A stretch of 64,000 bases of DNA from Macrophomina tecta (GCA_024180945.1 JAKSGN010000036.1:2108001-2172000); one strand, 5' to 3'; positions 13,546-24,740 are shown, counted from the stretch's first letter. Notes: generated by a model not told the origin, from the sequence alone. Numbers and translations: made by a program.

Positions 13546-13990
13546 TGTTACGGCGCAGCCTATATAGGGTAATAAAGGTAGAAATAGCCCCGCCGAAGGC
13601 GAGTAGAACCGAAGAGATATAGGTTAGGGATTACGTAACTCCCGCGATTAGTTAGACCCACTCGCCTAGAAATTAAGTAGGTTAACCCAACCGCTTAGTA
13701 GGACGGTCGCGATTAGTTACTAAGCGCAACACCTTTACTAAGTATATAGATTATATGCATTTCCTACTAGTATATAAACTATACTCTTTAGATAGCTTTA
13801 ACCTCCGTGGTTAACTTTAATAATAATCCGTATATTGTTAGTAACACGGCCTTCGCACGCAGTACTTAGTCTTATTACGTATTCGACTTGCTCTCACCCT
13901 CTTCTTATACCCACTTAAGGAAAACCCCCTCGATAGGTTTTCTTCCTCTTTGGTGTTCGGATCCTTAGAGGCAGAGGCCCGCTCGTTATA
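13546..13990 (+). repeat. 3' LTR of element B
   Basis: It begins TGTTACGGCGCAGCCT after the purine run AAGGGGGGGAATAG and ends CGCTCGTTATA, about 445 bp. Its start and the block from about 13770 to 13990 are shared with the solo LTR at 45682-46111, including CTTAGAGGCAGAGGC near the end. Confidence 0.85.
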
Positions 13991-16449
13991 TAAGGTCGGC
14001 ATACCGAGCTAGCTAAATACTTACTTTTTAATTCATAATACACAGCTTACTTTATCCGCTATATAAAGATATCTTCTACGATTAGTTAAAGTCCTTATTT
14101 CTGCTTAAGCCACGTGTCGATATTTAGGCGGACTATTTCTATTACTTTATTGGGTACTTCTAGATACGTTTTTATATCCCACTTCGGTATGCCTTTCCAC
14201 ACCCTTTCGTCGAAGTGCGAAATCTTCCTCGTTTAGCGCTAGGAATAATTCTTATAGTTCTAAGTCTCGACATCTTTGACATGTCACGGTAATCTTATAA
14301 GAAACTTTACCTAACTTCTTCTTTCCCACCCTAGTTGTTCTACGGCCTGTGCCTTTAGGGCATTGGTATTAATAGGCTCCATCACTGGGGTATCGAGACT
14401 TCTAACGAAGAGGGAGATGATTAAGAAGAAAATAGTAACTATTTCTAACTTAGTATGGACTTCTGCAGTAAGGAATCCCCACTGGATGGACTTCGAATCT
14501 TAGACCCAGATATGGCCTTGTAAGATGGCAAGCGCCGGAGAGAACGAAAGAATGGGATGATTGCTGTGAGGGTGGCTGCGCGATTTTACATCGGGCAGTC
14601 TCCACAGTGACCAGGCTCGCGGCCGCGAGAGCCGAAAAACCGAGAAAACCAGCCCCCCGATTGGCCTTCCTCTGCGCAAAGTCATTATCAGCCAACCATC
14701 CTGTGCATACGTAGGGGGCGCTGTAGTTAATTGCGAGCGCGGGGCCTGGCAGCCAAGGGATCTAGTAATATACTAGTGTCGTTGCACAGCTCCTTTTTGC
14801 CAGCCGTCTGACGATGCGGCATTCGTCCGTCCGTCCAAGATATAAGCGTGTACATCTAATAGCAGTGGGGTTCATCGGTGACCTATAACCTAAAAGGACC
14901 GAGACAATGAATGACGTGGCAGGCATTAGTCGCTAGGCGACATCCCCACAGTTGCTGCATACAAGCTATGTATCGCCCGGGTAGCGCTATCTCGGCGGAC
15001 CGCTCTAGCCCTAGCCATTAGAGGGTACTTAGCCTGGATACGCTAATCTAGCTTCGCCCATCCTTTCCCCCCCTTCTCCGCCCTTTTCTTTTGGCCTAGC
15101 TCTTGGTCCCGCTCAGCCCGTAAACGCTTACGAAAACGCTCCATGTTATAGACCCTCCTAATCAATAGCGTATCGCAGCATCTATCTATGGTCTTCTCTA
15201 TAAATCTCTACTTATATCCTATACCGCTATGCGAAGTTCGCACCTAGGTACCGAACCCCTTTATTTATTAGTCTTCTACTCGTCCGCTTCACTATTCGGA
15301 CGTATAGCCGGTGTGGCCTCTTTTATACATCGATACTATATTTTAAGCCAGCTTAGCAGCGGCCCCGTTACCTACACAGCCCCCCGGGGTTAGTGCCTTC
15401 CTAAACCGACGATATGCCCTACAGCCAAGCTAGTATGTGCTTTTCGTCCCTAAATTACCTATATACTAGTTAAGCGAGAGGTCGGAGACCCCGCTCATTA
15501 GAAGCGTATCGGCCTTTAGGATACACTCCCCATATAACTTAAGAGAAGACCGCTTAGGTTAGGGACTACGTTGTCATCTAGGGCGACACCAGTAGAGTCC
15601 ATATGGTTCGGCAGGATGGTAGGGTAGTCAAGGAGCCCTTCCCGCCCAGTAAACGCCGCTGCCGCCAAGCCAGCAGACGCAGGCACTACTCCGATACCTG
15701 CCCAAGGCAGATCTTAGGGCAGCCGCAGTCGGGCTGGCCGTAGCAACGGCTGAATTAGTATCCGCGGATGACGGACAAGGCTTGCCTGTACTAATCGTGG
15801 CATAGATACGGAGCCGTGTGGTCCAACTGCGGCTGTGGCGCTACGAGGGCCGGGATGAGGTCAGTGCGACGAGGAGGAGGGCGAGGCTTCCCTGCCCGAT
15901 GTCTTCATGCGCACTACTCCTCATCGCATCCGGAACGTCGAGCTACTGGGGGTTTTCGCGCGCCCGTTGAATTATTGGGTCAACAGGATCTCCTTCTTGC
16001 GCCAGTTCCTGCTGCGATTGGAAGGCGTCCTTGCGCCAACGGACAAGTTCGATTTATAGACCGGTATGTCGGGATTTATAGTGGTGTTGACGGAGTTGCC
16101 ATTAGAAGAAAGGCGCCGTTTTCGGGACGCCTGGCTCGACCGGTATGGCTGAGTTCCAGCCATGGGTGGTTGGAGGAATGAGGCAGGGTGCAGTTAATGT
16201 ACCTGGTGTTGTTTTAGGAAATTATTCTTAATATTAATTGCGATAGCATGCACTAGGAGACCATTCATCACTTAGGTAGTAAGACGGAAATAGAAATATG
16301 GTTGAAGTAGCCGTCTAGTAGAAAGACACGCGCTACGGATCTGGCTACCCACTACTGTGTTGAGAGAACGTTAGGGTTTGCATAGTAAATCCTGACAATT
16401 TCTAAATTTCTGCTGAAATTATAATAATCCTTAAGATAGTAGATTAATC
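13991..16449. other. No intact gene; RIP-mutated relic, then ordinary DNA
   Basis: The first 450 bases remain AT-rich. About 14450-14760 has normal composition but no recognisable gene. About 14980-15560 is again TpA-rich. On the minus strand it shows a coding-like frame interrupted by TAG/TAA, including NMERFRKRLRAERDQELGQ near 15145, which may be a RIP-mutated transposon or gene remnant. From 15600 to 16449 open frames on both strands are short and unconvincing. Confidence 0.5.
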
Positions 16450-18072
16450 CTAGCCTTCTTCCGCGTAGCTGTAGCGGAAGTTCGGGTCTGGAACAGCAAC
16501 GAGCTCCCAATCCACACCGCGGTACTTTCTTACTCCGCTATCATTCTGATCTTCGGATTTAGCGTAAGCTTCGGGCTTGAATGCCAGCGTATCCGCGTAG
16601 TTACGGATTAGGCGGCGCCAGTAACACGCTTCGGCTGCAGGAGTCATGTAACGGTCCCGGAAGGTGTGAACGGAGTTGTTTACGATGCGTTCGGCGACCG
16701 ATGGATTTCTGCGGTAGAATTCCATCTTCTCGGCGAGATCAGACCAGTCGTTTGCGACACTGATGTAATTCTGTTTTACACAAGGGGCAAATGTACGTTA
16801 TTAGAAGGTTCTTCGTCCTTATCGCAAGCTTGAGGAAGTGCGTTATGCTCTTACCTGGTCTGGACCTTGGGATACGAGCATGTCATAGAAATGGGCCTGA
16901 TATTTCAGAGGCTGGTGGATGACGCTAATAGAATTACAGTTTACCAAGTAGCGGAGCCTGCCACTCCAGGTGTTGCCTTCGGTATGAGCCAGAAATTGGT
17001 ACTTGCAGAGCTCGGAAACGTGCATACTGTTTTGTGCTGTCGTTTCCTGGACGTCTGCCCATTCCTTGCCGGTAGTCGCATTTATAAGAGCAAATCGCAC
17101 CTCATTGTTCATACTCCCGCGCCAAACAATCCTTCGGTCCTTATCCTTGAAGGGCCTCTCAACGAGAGGTAGGCGCTCGCGAAACGAAACATATGAGCCG
17201 ATAAAGCTTCTTGGAGACTGAAAACATCCGTGTTAGTGCCGGTTATTCTTGCAGGGGGATGACAGTGTTTCGTACCGCCCAGCCATAGAAATTAGGGATG
17301 ACCCAGGTGTTGAGGTTGTCTATGGGCCTGTTCCACGTCCACACAATGCGATCGTCCGGCATGTCTTCCGTTGGAGCATCTTCAACGTCCATAATGAACT
17401 CGACATCTGGGATAGTAGTAGGGTCAGGCATAGCAGTAATTGCCCTGTATAGGTTTGAGAGACCCGCAAGACCGCGAGCGCGATCGCAAGCGCCTTTGAA
17501 CTCATCGATAACGTATATCTTAGCCACCTGTTAGCGAATGCTTGACACAAACAAGACGCCATATTGCTTTTTCTTTTGAGGGAGAAAGGGGGAGGGGAGG
17601 GGGTTGGTTTGCCTCACCTGTCCGTTGAAGATCAGGATGTGGAACTGACCATGGGGAAAAGGTTTTGTCTGGCGGTTGATCCTGATGCGGTCGCGAGTAA
17701 GGGAATTAGGACCAAGGTGGTCACGGATGCGGTCCAGTTCAGTGTAGAGTTTAGGAAAGGCAATCTAATGCATGGGTATTAGTGCAATGAGGATGAGTAT
17801 GCTAAAATCGAGTGAACACAGACATTGCACTGCTCGTCAGAGAGCCCAAGGTTTCTAGAGTCCTTGGTTGGGTCAAAGCGCCATTTCATGTTAGAGTCTG
17901 TAAATGGTTCGGATATTATAGGTTCTGGGCGTAGTTTGGTAGGTAGTAAGCTTCGATGGAAGCCGCTGGTAAAGATGAAAAATGAGATGACAATAATGCT
18001 AAAGGCAAGCACGATGTAGAAAACTTGAGATCTCCGCCCACGCAGCCACGCAGGCCTACTAGATGTAAACAT
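16450..18072 (-). CDS. Glycosyltransferase family 90 (CAP10-like), five exons
   Basis: The protein resembles fungal CAP10/GT90 glycosyltransferases, O-glycosyl or capsule-xylosyl type enzymes of the secretory pathway. Exons read as complement 17824-18072, 17618-17764, 17276-17527, 16855-17217 and 16450-16770. Introns are 58-90 nt, all in phase 0, giving 443 residues, normal for the family. Residues about 16-37 form a signal-anchor helix (VFYIVLAFSIIVISFFIF), so a type II Golgi or ER membrane protein is likely. Family landmarks are LSDEQCN followed by AFPKLYTELD, the HTEGNTWSGRLRYLVNC core in exon 4, and DRYMTPAAEACYWRRLIR near the C-terminus. The ATG at 18072 was chosen because the upstream in-frame stretch lacks family similarity. 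The exon-1 donor (GTCTGT) is the weakest splice site. The substrate cannot be told. Confidence 0.88.
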
Positions 18073-19215
18073 GTCGAACCACGCCCCGCAACGAGACGGA
18101 TTGACAAGAACACAAGGCTTGAGATGCAGGAAAGGGATAGCTCTGCCTTGATTAAAAAATAGCGTTGATGGGCTTAGAGGAGGGCTTTGGATGAGGAGGA
18201 GGTCGAACGAGGAACGTGAGCGAGTAAGCGGAAATGGCGGAATATTTTTGGTAGTTCCAGCTCGCAACGATAAAGGGCGAATCTGTAATTGAACTTTAGA
18301 CAGTTACGCTCAGCCGGCCCTTAGCCCATATTGTTTCACTGCTGTTTCATGTGTCTGAACTAACTCGGTCGTATCTAGTTAACCGTCTGATCACGAATTT
18401 AAGGTTTCGGGAGCTTGCGGGTCAGGCAAGAAAATCAGTAGACCGGTGATACGAGAGAGCCATGGAAGTCAGGCAGCTGTCACGGTGGGCCTCTTCTATT
18501 AGGCTTCGGAGACGCCTGCAGGCGGAATCGATGGTAGAGCGCGATGGCGGCGGCGGCGGGGGCTTGGGCGATAGCGCTGTCTTCGGGCTCGCCGTCGCGC
18601 TTGAACTCGATGGCGAGCAAGAGGCAGAGCGCGCTGCTCTTGACGTGACGGTCTGCACCTGGAACGAGTACATTACTCTGCAATCGGGTCGCACGTCGCC
18701 AGGCCAAGCGCACCAGCAGCAGCAACTTTTCCCAGCCCAGCACCGTCTTCCGGGAGCAACGCGGGGGAATTCGCCACATGCCGTCGCCCGGCGGGGAAAC
18801 GGGCTGGGCCATGCGATGGGCGCGCAGCATCGCGTCTTCCGCCACCCGCACCGCCCGCCGCTGGCCGCGGAAGAAGCAGCACTTGCCAAAGGGTGGCGAA
18901 CTCGGCCCTGCAGCCTCATCTCTCGGCGACAGGTCCTTACGCCCTACTCGTGTGTGAACGAGAGAAGAGTCGATTTAAACTGTAGACGCATCATGTGCTC
19001 CAACAAGCCCCGGGCGAATTTCGTCCTCGCGAACCCAGCTCTTATGCTCGGCCCCATAGCATGCTAGCCGATAAGCTAGTCTAGATGTTTGGCCCGGGGC
19101 GGTCTCTTCTCGTAACTATTGGCCGCTAGCTCCCTCTAGCCTAGCCTACCGACCCTAAGTCTACGAATACTAGTAGAGCCTAGCTGAGATAAACGACCGG
19201 CTTTCCATCTATTAT

Positions 19216-19255
19216 AGCGGCGTCTAGGAGACGCTAGAGCGTCTCTATAGCCGCT
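19216..19255. repeat. 40-bp imperfect palindrome
   Basis: AGCGGC and GAGACGCT on the left pair with AGCGTCTC and GCCGCT on the right around a CTAGAG-like centre; the arms differ by a few bases. It lies in a TpA-rich patch between two GC-rich stretches. Confidence 0.55.
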
Positions 19256-19401
19256 CGAGTGTGACCCTCCATCGTGTCTTGCTTTACCAGCACCCCGCTG
19301 CCGTCTTCCTACCCCCCCTAGCCCGTCCTCGTTGTCGCCTGCTGCGGAGCGAGCGAATCGTCGGCTGCGGTGCCGGGTGCAGCGGAGGGCGAGGAGAAGA
19401 G

Positions 19402-19403
<2 letters not shown>

Positions 19404-19433
<30 letters not shown>
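19404..19433 (+). repeat. (CTG)10 trinucleotide repeat
   Basis: Ten uninterrupted CTG units are followed by CCG CCG. On the minus strand this would read as ten Gln inside a 90-residue open frame (19284-19556). No domain flanks the polyQ, so a gene is not called. Confidence 0.9.
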
Positions 19434-19435
<2 letters not shown>

Positions 19436-20449
19436 GCCGGAATGACAGCGAGCCTGCCAACTTCGGCGGGCGCAGCATCACCAGCCATCGCCCGCCGTCA
19501 CCACCGCCCCCTACGGCATTGGTCCCTTCCCGTATACCGAAAATCAGCAAAGCCACGACCGCTTGGATTTGATGCGTTGATGGTTCGCAAAAGACCCAAG
19601 ATTCTCGTGGGCCAGCTCAACTCGACACCTGATTGAAGGCGCCAGAGCGGGGAACTAACGAATGTCCCGTGCAAGAACGCAAAACGGCCCGTCACTGCTC
19701 GAAATCCCACACGCGCATGCCGATCAATGACCGCGATCCTCGCTGTGGCCCCCTTCTATATGATACACTGTTTCCACGTGTCACCATGCGCAATCGACTG
19801 TCAGAAACTCACTCTGGACTGCTACATGCGGTCCGCTCCGACGAATCTGGTGCGCATGAGGATGTGACTTCCCGGTCCATCTCCCCGCACGGGATTTAAT
19901 CGGCCGGTCCACTGGTGCATGGGGTCGCCGGGACGCAACTGTCATGGATGAGTGCCAACTCGCCATACTTGCAGTTTTAATGGCGGATCTCTCACGTCTG
20001 GACATACCAGGAGCGTTGCAAATGAGTCACTGTTTTCGTACAGTGGCAGACGCACGGCATGGCGCAGCCGGCCGTGGACGGCACCGATTTGCACTCAGTT
20101 ACATTCCCGCGAGCGATGTATGTCCAGCCTTGAAATTATGGGCCAGACGTTCTTGGCCTAATTTGGGTAGGATTTCATTTCGGATCCATGGACGCGCATA
20201 TTTCTTTAGATCCACATATTTCCCAAGACAAGAATGGAGAGCAGGCTAGAGAGTAACCACGGTGCCATTCGGTCATATTCTTTGTTCTTCTCGTGAACTA
20301 GCCACGACGCTAATTTTAACCCAACCAGATTACTCCCTCCCCAGTCTAGGAGTCCCCTCACCCTGGAGTTTTTGTTCTAGCTTTTAAGGGAGACCTTACA
20401 TCCGTGCTTCTAGCCCGTCTCGAAAAGGCCCTTGCGTTCGAGCTTTGAG

Positions 20450-20459
20450 GATATAAATA
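20450..20459 (+). promoter_or_regulatory. TATA-like box upstream of the PLC-like gene
   Basis: GATATAAATA lies about 90 bp before the ATG at 20548, a usual distance for a fungal core promoter once a short leader is allowed. Function is inferred from position only. Confidence 0.4.
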
Positions 20460-20547
20460 TTGCTCGCCGCAACGCTTCTTGCGGGGGAACAAGGCACATT
20501 GAGCTACACTTTTCGATCCCTGATACCACCTGTGGACCACTGCGAGA

Positions 20548-21996
20548 ATGGGGTCTGGCGGACATCTCGCATTGATCAATGGCACTGAGTATGTCTGGAG
20601 GCTCGAGACGAGTGACGCTATTACCCATCAAATAAAGGGCGCGGACTTTCCACAGACCTTGGCCCCAGGTAAGTCATGCAGTGGGGTCACCTCGCCACAC
20701 ACACACAGCCCTCTATCTGACTATCGCCAAGGCCAAACGAGCCGAGTGTACATAGAATTCGAACAGACGCTCTTCACGCCCCGTACCGACACGGGAGCCC
20801 ACCGTAGGTATATCCTCGAGGGCACCGACGATTGCGCCTTTGACATACTCATCACCGACGAGCCACCGCGCATCCGGGCCAAGTTCGACAACTTTTCAAC
20901 GCCTGGGAACCCGGATGGCGTCGGTTTTGACCTTGGATGGGTCCACGACGGCTCCGTGAATTTCATCTTATCCGGGAAGCAAGGCTACTTCTCATCCAAC
21001 AATGCCCCGGTCGACTGGATGCAGAAGAGCTTGAGGAAGATTGGATCCCGGCCTTTGTCGCAGCTCTGCTTCCCAGGCACGCACGAGGCCGGCATGTCCT
21101 GGGACGCTCTCATAGACAGTTCTCTGTCCCCCACCGAGTTTACTCCGTGGACCCTGCGGCAGTCGAGGAATGTCTACGGCCAGCTGCTGGATGGGTCGCG
21201 GTACCTCGACATCCGCCCCGTCATTGTCGATGGCCATTTGCTGACGGGCAAATTCTATCTATACCACCAATCGTTCCGATTCGGAGGCTGCGGACAAGGC
21301 ATCTTAGAGATCGTGAACGACATCAATCGCTTCACAGCTGCACACAAGGAGCTGGTCCTCGTCAATCTCTCCCACGCGGTCAACGTGGATGCTCGTTACC
21401 GGGATCTGAATCAAGAGGAATGGAATACCGTCTTTGAGCATTTCAGCCGTGTTCATGACCGCTTCGTCGTGTCGTGTGCAGAAGAGGCGCGATGCCTCAC
21501 TAAACAGCCACTGAATCGTTTTATCGGCCAGGGCCGAGCAGCAGTCGTCGTCATGGTCAACGCTCCGGGGATACGGTTCGGCAAGTACGAACAAGGCTTC
21601 TTCGCCCCTTCTAACGTCGGCGTACGCTATGAAGGCCTGAAGACTCATGACTGGGTTGAGATGAGCCAAGGCCAATTGAGTAAACTCGACATTCTGAACT
21701 CCACGGCCGATCCTCGGCTTTATCGCTTGTCGTGGATTCTGAGCCCAGAGATTTCGGAGATTGTGTCGGGCGCCGGTGCGTTGGAAGTTGTTGCCAACGG
21801 CGCTTGTGTCAAGAGTACCCCCAAGGCATTAGCATACTCGGCAAACAAGGCTCTATTCACCGAGTGTCTACCGCGCTGTCACGCGAAGAATATACCCAAC
21901 ATTCTGTTCGTGGACTATTTAGAAGGAAGGGACCTCGCCGCACTTGCCATGGCTATAAATGATCGGTGCTTTCCTATTACAAAGCCGCGCCTTTGA
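20548..21996 (+). CDS. PLC-like phosphodiesterase (PI-PLC X-type TIM barrel)
   Basis: The C-terminal two thirds match PLC-like phosphodiesterases, enzymes of the PI-PLC X fold that cleave phosphodiester bonds of inositol lipids or related substrates. Visible landmarks are LSQLCFPGTHEAGMSWD (first catalytic His), YLDIRPV and LYHQSF (second His). An N-terminal beta-rich region precedes the barrel. The unspliced frame is 482 residues. A likely intron at 20669-20731 (63 nt, donor GTAAGT, acceptor CCAAG) joins LAPG to QTSRVYIEF and gives 461 residues. The intron is a multiple of three and has no stop, so either form is translatable. No signal peptide is evident, so a cytosolic place is possible. 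The true substrate is unknown. Confidence 0.85.
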   Translation: MGSGGHLALINGTEYVWRLETSDAITHQIKGADFPQTLAPGKSCSGVTSPHTHSPLSDYRQGQTSRVYIEFEQTLFTPRTDTGAHRRYILEGTDDCAFDILITDEPPRIRAKFDNFSTPGNPDGVGFDLGWVHDGSVNFILSGKQGYFSSNNAPVDWMQKSLRKIGSRPLSQLCFPGTHEAGMSWDALIDSSLSPTEFTPWTLRQSRNVYGQLLDGSRYLDIRPVIVDGHLLTGKFYLYHQSFRFGGCGQGILEIVNDINRFTAAHKELVLVNLSHAVNVDARYRDLNQEEWNTVFEHFSRVHDRFVVSCAEEARCLTKQPLNRFIGQGRAAVVVMVNAPGIRFGKYEQGFFAPSNVGVRYEGLKTHDWVEMSQGQLSKLDILNSTADPRLYRLSWILSPEISEIVSGAGALEVVANGACVKSTPKALAYSANKALFTECLPRCHAKNIPNILFVDYLEGRDLAALAMAINDRCFPITKPRL

Positions 21997-22409
21997 ATAA
22001 AATCACCACGTCCTTGCTAGCACGGTTTATTTTTATTGTATCATGCAGAGTCTAGTTCAATACAGTATCTTTATTCTTCCCTCGTAGCTGGTGTCGTTCT
22101 TGCCGCCTAGACTACGCCAAAGTTCCGCATCGGAGAACTCTTCTGATTTGAAAAGACGTGGAATCCGTCCCGGTAGCCCGGAGTGGTGTCCCAGGACGGA
22201 CTGCATCTGATATTTGTCGCTGGCTACTAAGAGTAGAAACGACTAGAGTCCGCTCGTCGGCTAATCTTCGGCGCCCACCCCCGCCGCGTCCCCCGCTCGC
22301 TCCGATCTCGGCCGCACCGACGCGCGACGCGTCGCCCCGAACTCCACCTCTTCAACACTATCCGTGATCCCTCGCCCCCTCGCCCCCTCCGCGCCATCAT
22401 CCGTCCGCC
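21997..22409. other. Intergenic spacer
   Basis: The first half is the AT-richer 3' flank of the PLC-like gene. The second half is very C-rich, with short repeats of CGCCCCCT just before 22400, probably the promoter and leader of the chromodomain gene. No other feature is seen. Confidence 0.4.
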
Positions 22410-23110
22410 ATGGCCCGTCCCGCCCGCTCCGCCTCCCGCCTGCCCGCGAAGCCCGGCCGCCGCCCGGCCGCGCCGTCGTCGGCCTGGCACGCCGCCCGCT
22501 CCATTCTCGACGCGTCCGCTACGCACTACCTAATCGCATGGGAGGGCAACGACCCCGCCACCGGCGCCCCGTTCGAGCCGTCGTGGCAGCCCAAGCGCAA
22601 CGCCAATGCCGCGCTCGTGCGCACGTGGAAGCGCACCACCGATCCGGCGGGACACAGCCGGCAGAAACAAGAGAGGCGGCGGCGGCAGCAGCGGCTGAGA
22701 GGAAAGCAGGAAAGAGAGAAGGAGACGACGTCCTCGCGGTATAGTACTCTAGCGTTTCCCGCGCTCGTTCTGCTAACACAGCGCCTGCAACCAGACTCGC
22801 CCCGATCGAGCCGCAGACGCCCAGTGCACCCTCCGGACTGGAAGAGCGCCGGGAGAAAGAGCTGATTCCAGAAAACGGGCCGACGCCTGACATTGTGGTT
22901 GGCCGGTCCGCGCTGGGGAATGCCCCCGCCTCCCGGGTCAACGAGAACCGTGGGCTCGCTGTGCCACGCCGGGTGCGGCTGACCAAGGCCGCTGCTCTCT
23001 CGGCTGAGGAGAACCTCTCGCCCTTCTGGGATCCCACCTGCCGCCCCCGCTCGGGGAAGGTTATCCAGTACGGCGCTAAGAAGAACTGGTCCGCCATTCT
23101 CCGACGGTAA
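22410..23110 (+). CDS. Small chromodomain-like protein, two exons
   Basis: Residues about 28-75 look like a chromodomain, a methyl-lysine reader fold: ILDASATHYLIAWEGND, then FEPSWQPK and a final helix ending VRTWKR. Aromatic residues Tyr40, Trp44 and Trp59 sit where a methyl-lysine cage would form. Exon 1 is 22410-22738. An intron at 22739-22794 (56 nt, GTATAG donor, CTGCTAACAC branch point, CCAG acceptor) restores the frame; exon 2 is 22795-23110, giving 214 residues. A highly basic stretch (KQERRRRQQRLRGKQE) follows the domain, and exon 2 is Pro/Arg-rich with no recognised domain. It is not part of a retrotransposon pol here. The GTATAG donor is unusual, and long minus-strand frames overlap, so the exon structure is less certain than the domain. 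Confidence 0.55.
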
Positions 23111-24740
23111 TCCGACAAGGTCCAGCCGGCGCTCGGCCTTCCTTCTCTCGTAACATGTTCGCTTACCACCGCTGCATTTACTCCTCACCGCTCTCTGCCT
23201 ATAAGAGAACACAAGACCGGCATTCCGCTAGTCTCGACTGCCTTGTTCTTGTTGCCGCGGCCGACAATCCAAGTCAACCCACGTCCAAGATCTGCTCGAC
23301 GCCCTGCAGCCATGCTGCGGGGGTTTCGCTTCAAAAGCGCCTCGTTGCCATGCACCCATCGTCCTGTGTGAACGAGCTGCCGGCACCATGCACGAGAATC
23401 TTGGAGTGTCTACCCTCAATTCCATTCGGCGCTCTGTGAGGACGGCGGCCATAACCCAAAAGCGCGAACGTGATATACCGCTCGCCTATTCCCAGCCGTC
23501 TCCCGCTTACCCGATCCAGGTGACCGAGCGCTGGTACTCGGCCCGGGAAGAGGCGCGTCGTGATGAGACTTGCCGCGGTGACGGGTCGGTACTGATGGCC
23601 GAGTCTTTTGCATGAACTGTCCTTGCCGTTGTGCGCCAGATAGATCAGCCTGCGGGGGCAGGGCTCGAGGCGCCGGCGGTGATGCTAGCGAGCCGGCGCT
23701 TTGATGCAGTGCTTCCAGTTGTCCGCCACACTTGTTCTTCGGTTGATTTTGATCGTCATGCGGATTGCGTGCTTGGAACCGCACAAATGACGTCTCTGTC
23801 GCCACAAGCAACCCCCCTTGTCACACAGCTGCCCGGCACGGCTTAGATTCCTCGGCTGCGTGCCAAGGCGTATGCCCAGCGCTAAGTAGGCGGCTGTATC
23901 TACCCGCCGCGCCTCTCCTTTATACTCTTTTCCTTTTCTCTTCGTACATGGACTCTTGGTTGCGAGCGGCGGAGTCGAGACGAGAGGTAGCAGGCTTAAG
24001 TAAGTAGTTGGCGGCGGAGGCTAAGGAGTCTCGGGCCGACAATAATAGACCGTGTGTCCCCAGTGTCCTACCAGATAGTCAGGACTAATAGCAGTATTTT
24101 AGAGGGCCAGCAGCGCCCATCCTCGCCCGCGCTGTTCAACATTCCTCCCATTTTCCATTGTCTTCATTTAATGGTACCTTACGAACGCTAGGCCAAGAGA
24201 AGCCCCAAGTGGAGGAAAGCAGAAGCGCCATAATGTAGGCAGTAGAAGGAATCCAAAAAGAAATCTCAAAGATGTACAACAGACGCAACTATAGTCCCAC
24301 GTCAGCTGCGCTTCTCTCTTCGCTTTTTGATGTTGACTTCTTTTCTTCTCTCTGCAACTCTGACGGCTGCTACCACCTTGAGAAGGAATGTAGAACTACG
24401 AGGAAACCGCCCACCCCAGTAAGCGGTAGCGGAGCTGCGGATCAAATACCAGTCCGAGGAAACGAATGCCCTGCCCGACAAGTCGGTCTGTATGCTCGGA
24501 AGAAGACCCAGCGGTTATGGACGATTGAGCCATACTCAACATGAGTATAGCCAATGATTGCATAGTGGTAAGAAATGCTACAATATTTTTTCTACACTAC
24601 AATATTTCCTTGCCTCTGTAAAAATCACCTGTCTATCGATTACTCCCAGTTCCTGCACCTACAACTCAACTTCTCATCCTCAAACATCGACTGCCTCCGC
24701 TACCTCCACAACACATTCGAAGACTCTTTAATCTACCAAC
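23111..24740. other. No convincing gene
   Basis: Composition stays GC-rich to about 23900. Short frames such as 23388-23615 (+) and 23416-23811 (-) overlap with no recognised motif; they may be remains of a gene once continuous with the chromodomain gene, but I cannot show it. From 23900 to 24740 the DNA is AT-richer and shows no feature. Confidence 0.35.

Larger units (their letters stand above)
7825..13990 (+). mobile_element. Ty3/gypsy chromovirus B, RIP-degenerate, 5' part missing here
   Basis: A second chromovirus in the same orientation as A but clearly a different family: its pol is only moderately similar and its LTR is unlike that of A. It has a protease DSG at 8648-8656, reverse transcriptase at about 9950-10500 with YLDD near 10306-10317, RNase H near 10720, integrase at about 11400-12010, a chromodomain at about 12497-12660, a purine run and a 3' LTR at 13546-13990. 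No LTR of this family precedes 7825; that place is taken by the 3' LTR of element A. The simplest reading is that A inserted into B and the rest of B lies left of the window. A solo LTR of this family is at 45682-46111. Confidence 0.88.
18073..20449. other. Intergenic; GC-rich island, no recognised gene
   Basis: A GC-rich stretch at about 18460-19070 is open on both strands (201 residues on +, 165 on -) but shows no family motif; such double-open frames are common in GC-rich DNA. About 19070-19260 is TpA-rich. A CTG repeat and a 40-bp palindrome are listed separately. From 19640 to 20440 nothing recognisable is seen. Confidence 0.4.

Noticed and set aside
18462..19067. 201-residue + frame with overlapping long minus frames
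   Set aside because: GC-rich DNA gives open frames on both strands; no domain, no splice logic, runs of Gly/Pro only.
22519..23212. Long minus frames (216 and 228 residues) opposite the chromodomain gene
   Set aside because: Shadows of a GC-rich coding region; no motifs, while the + strand has a recognisable domain and a fitting intron.
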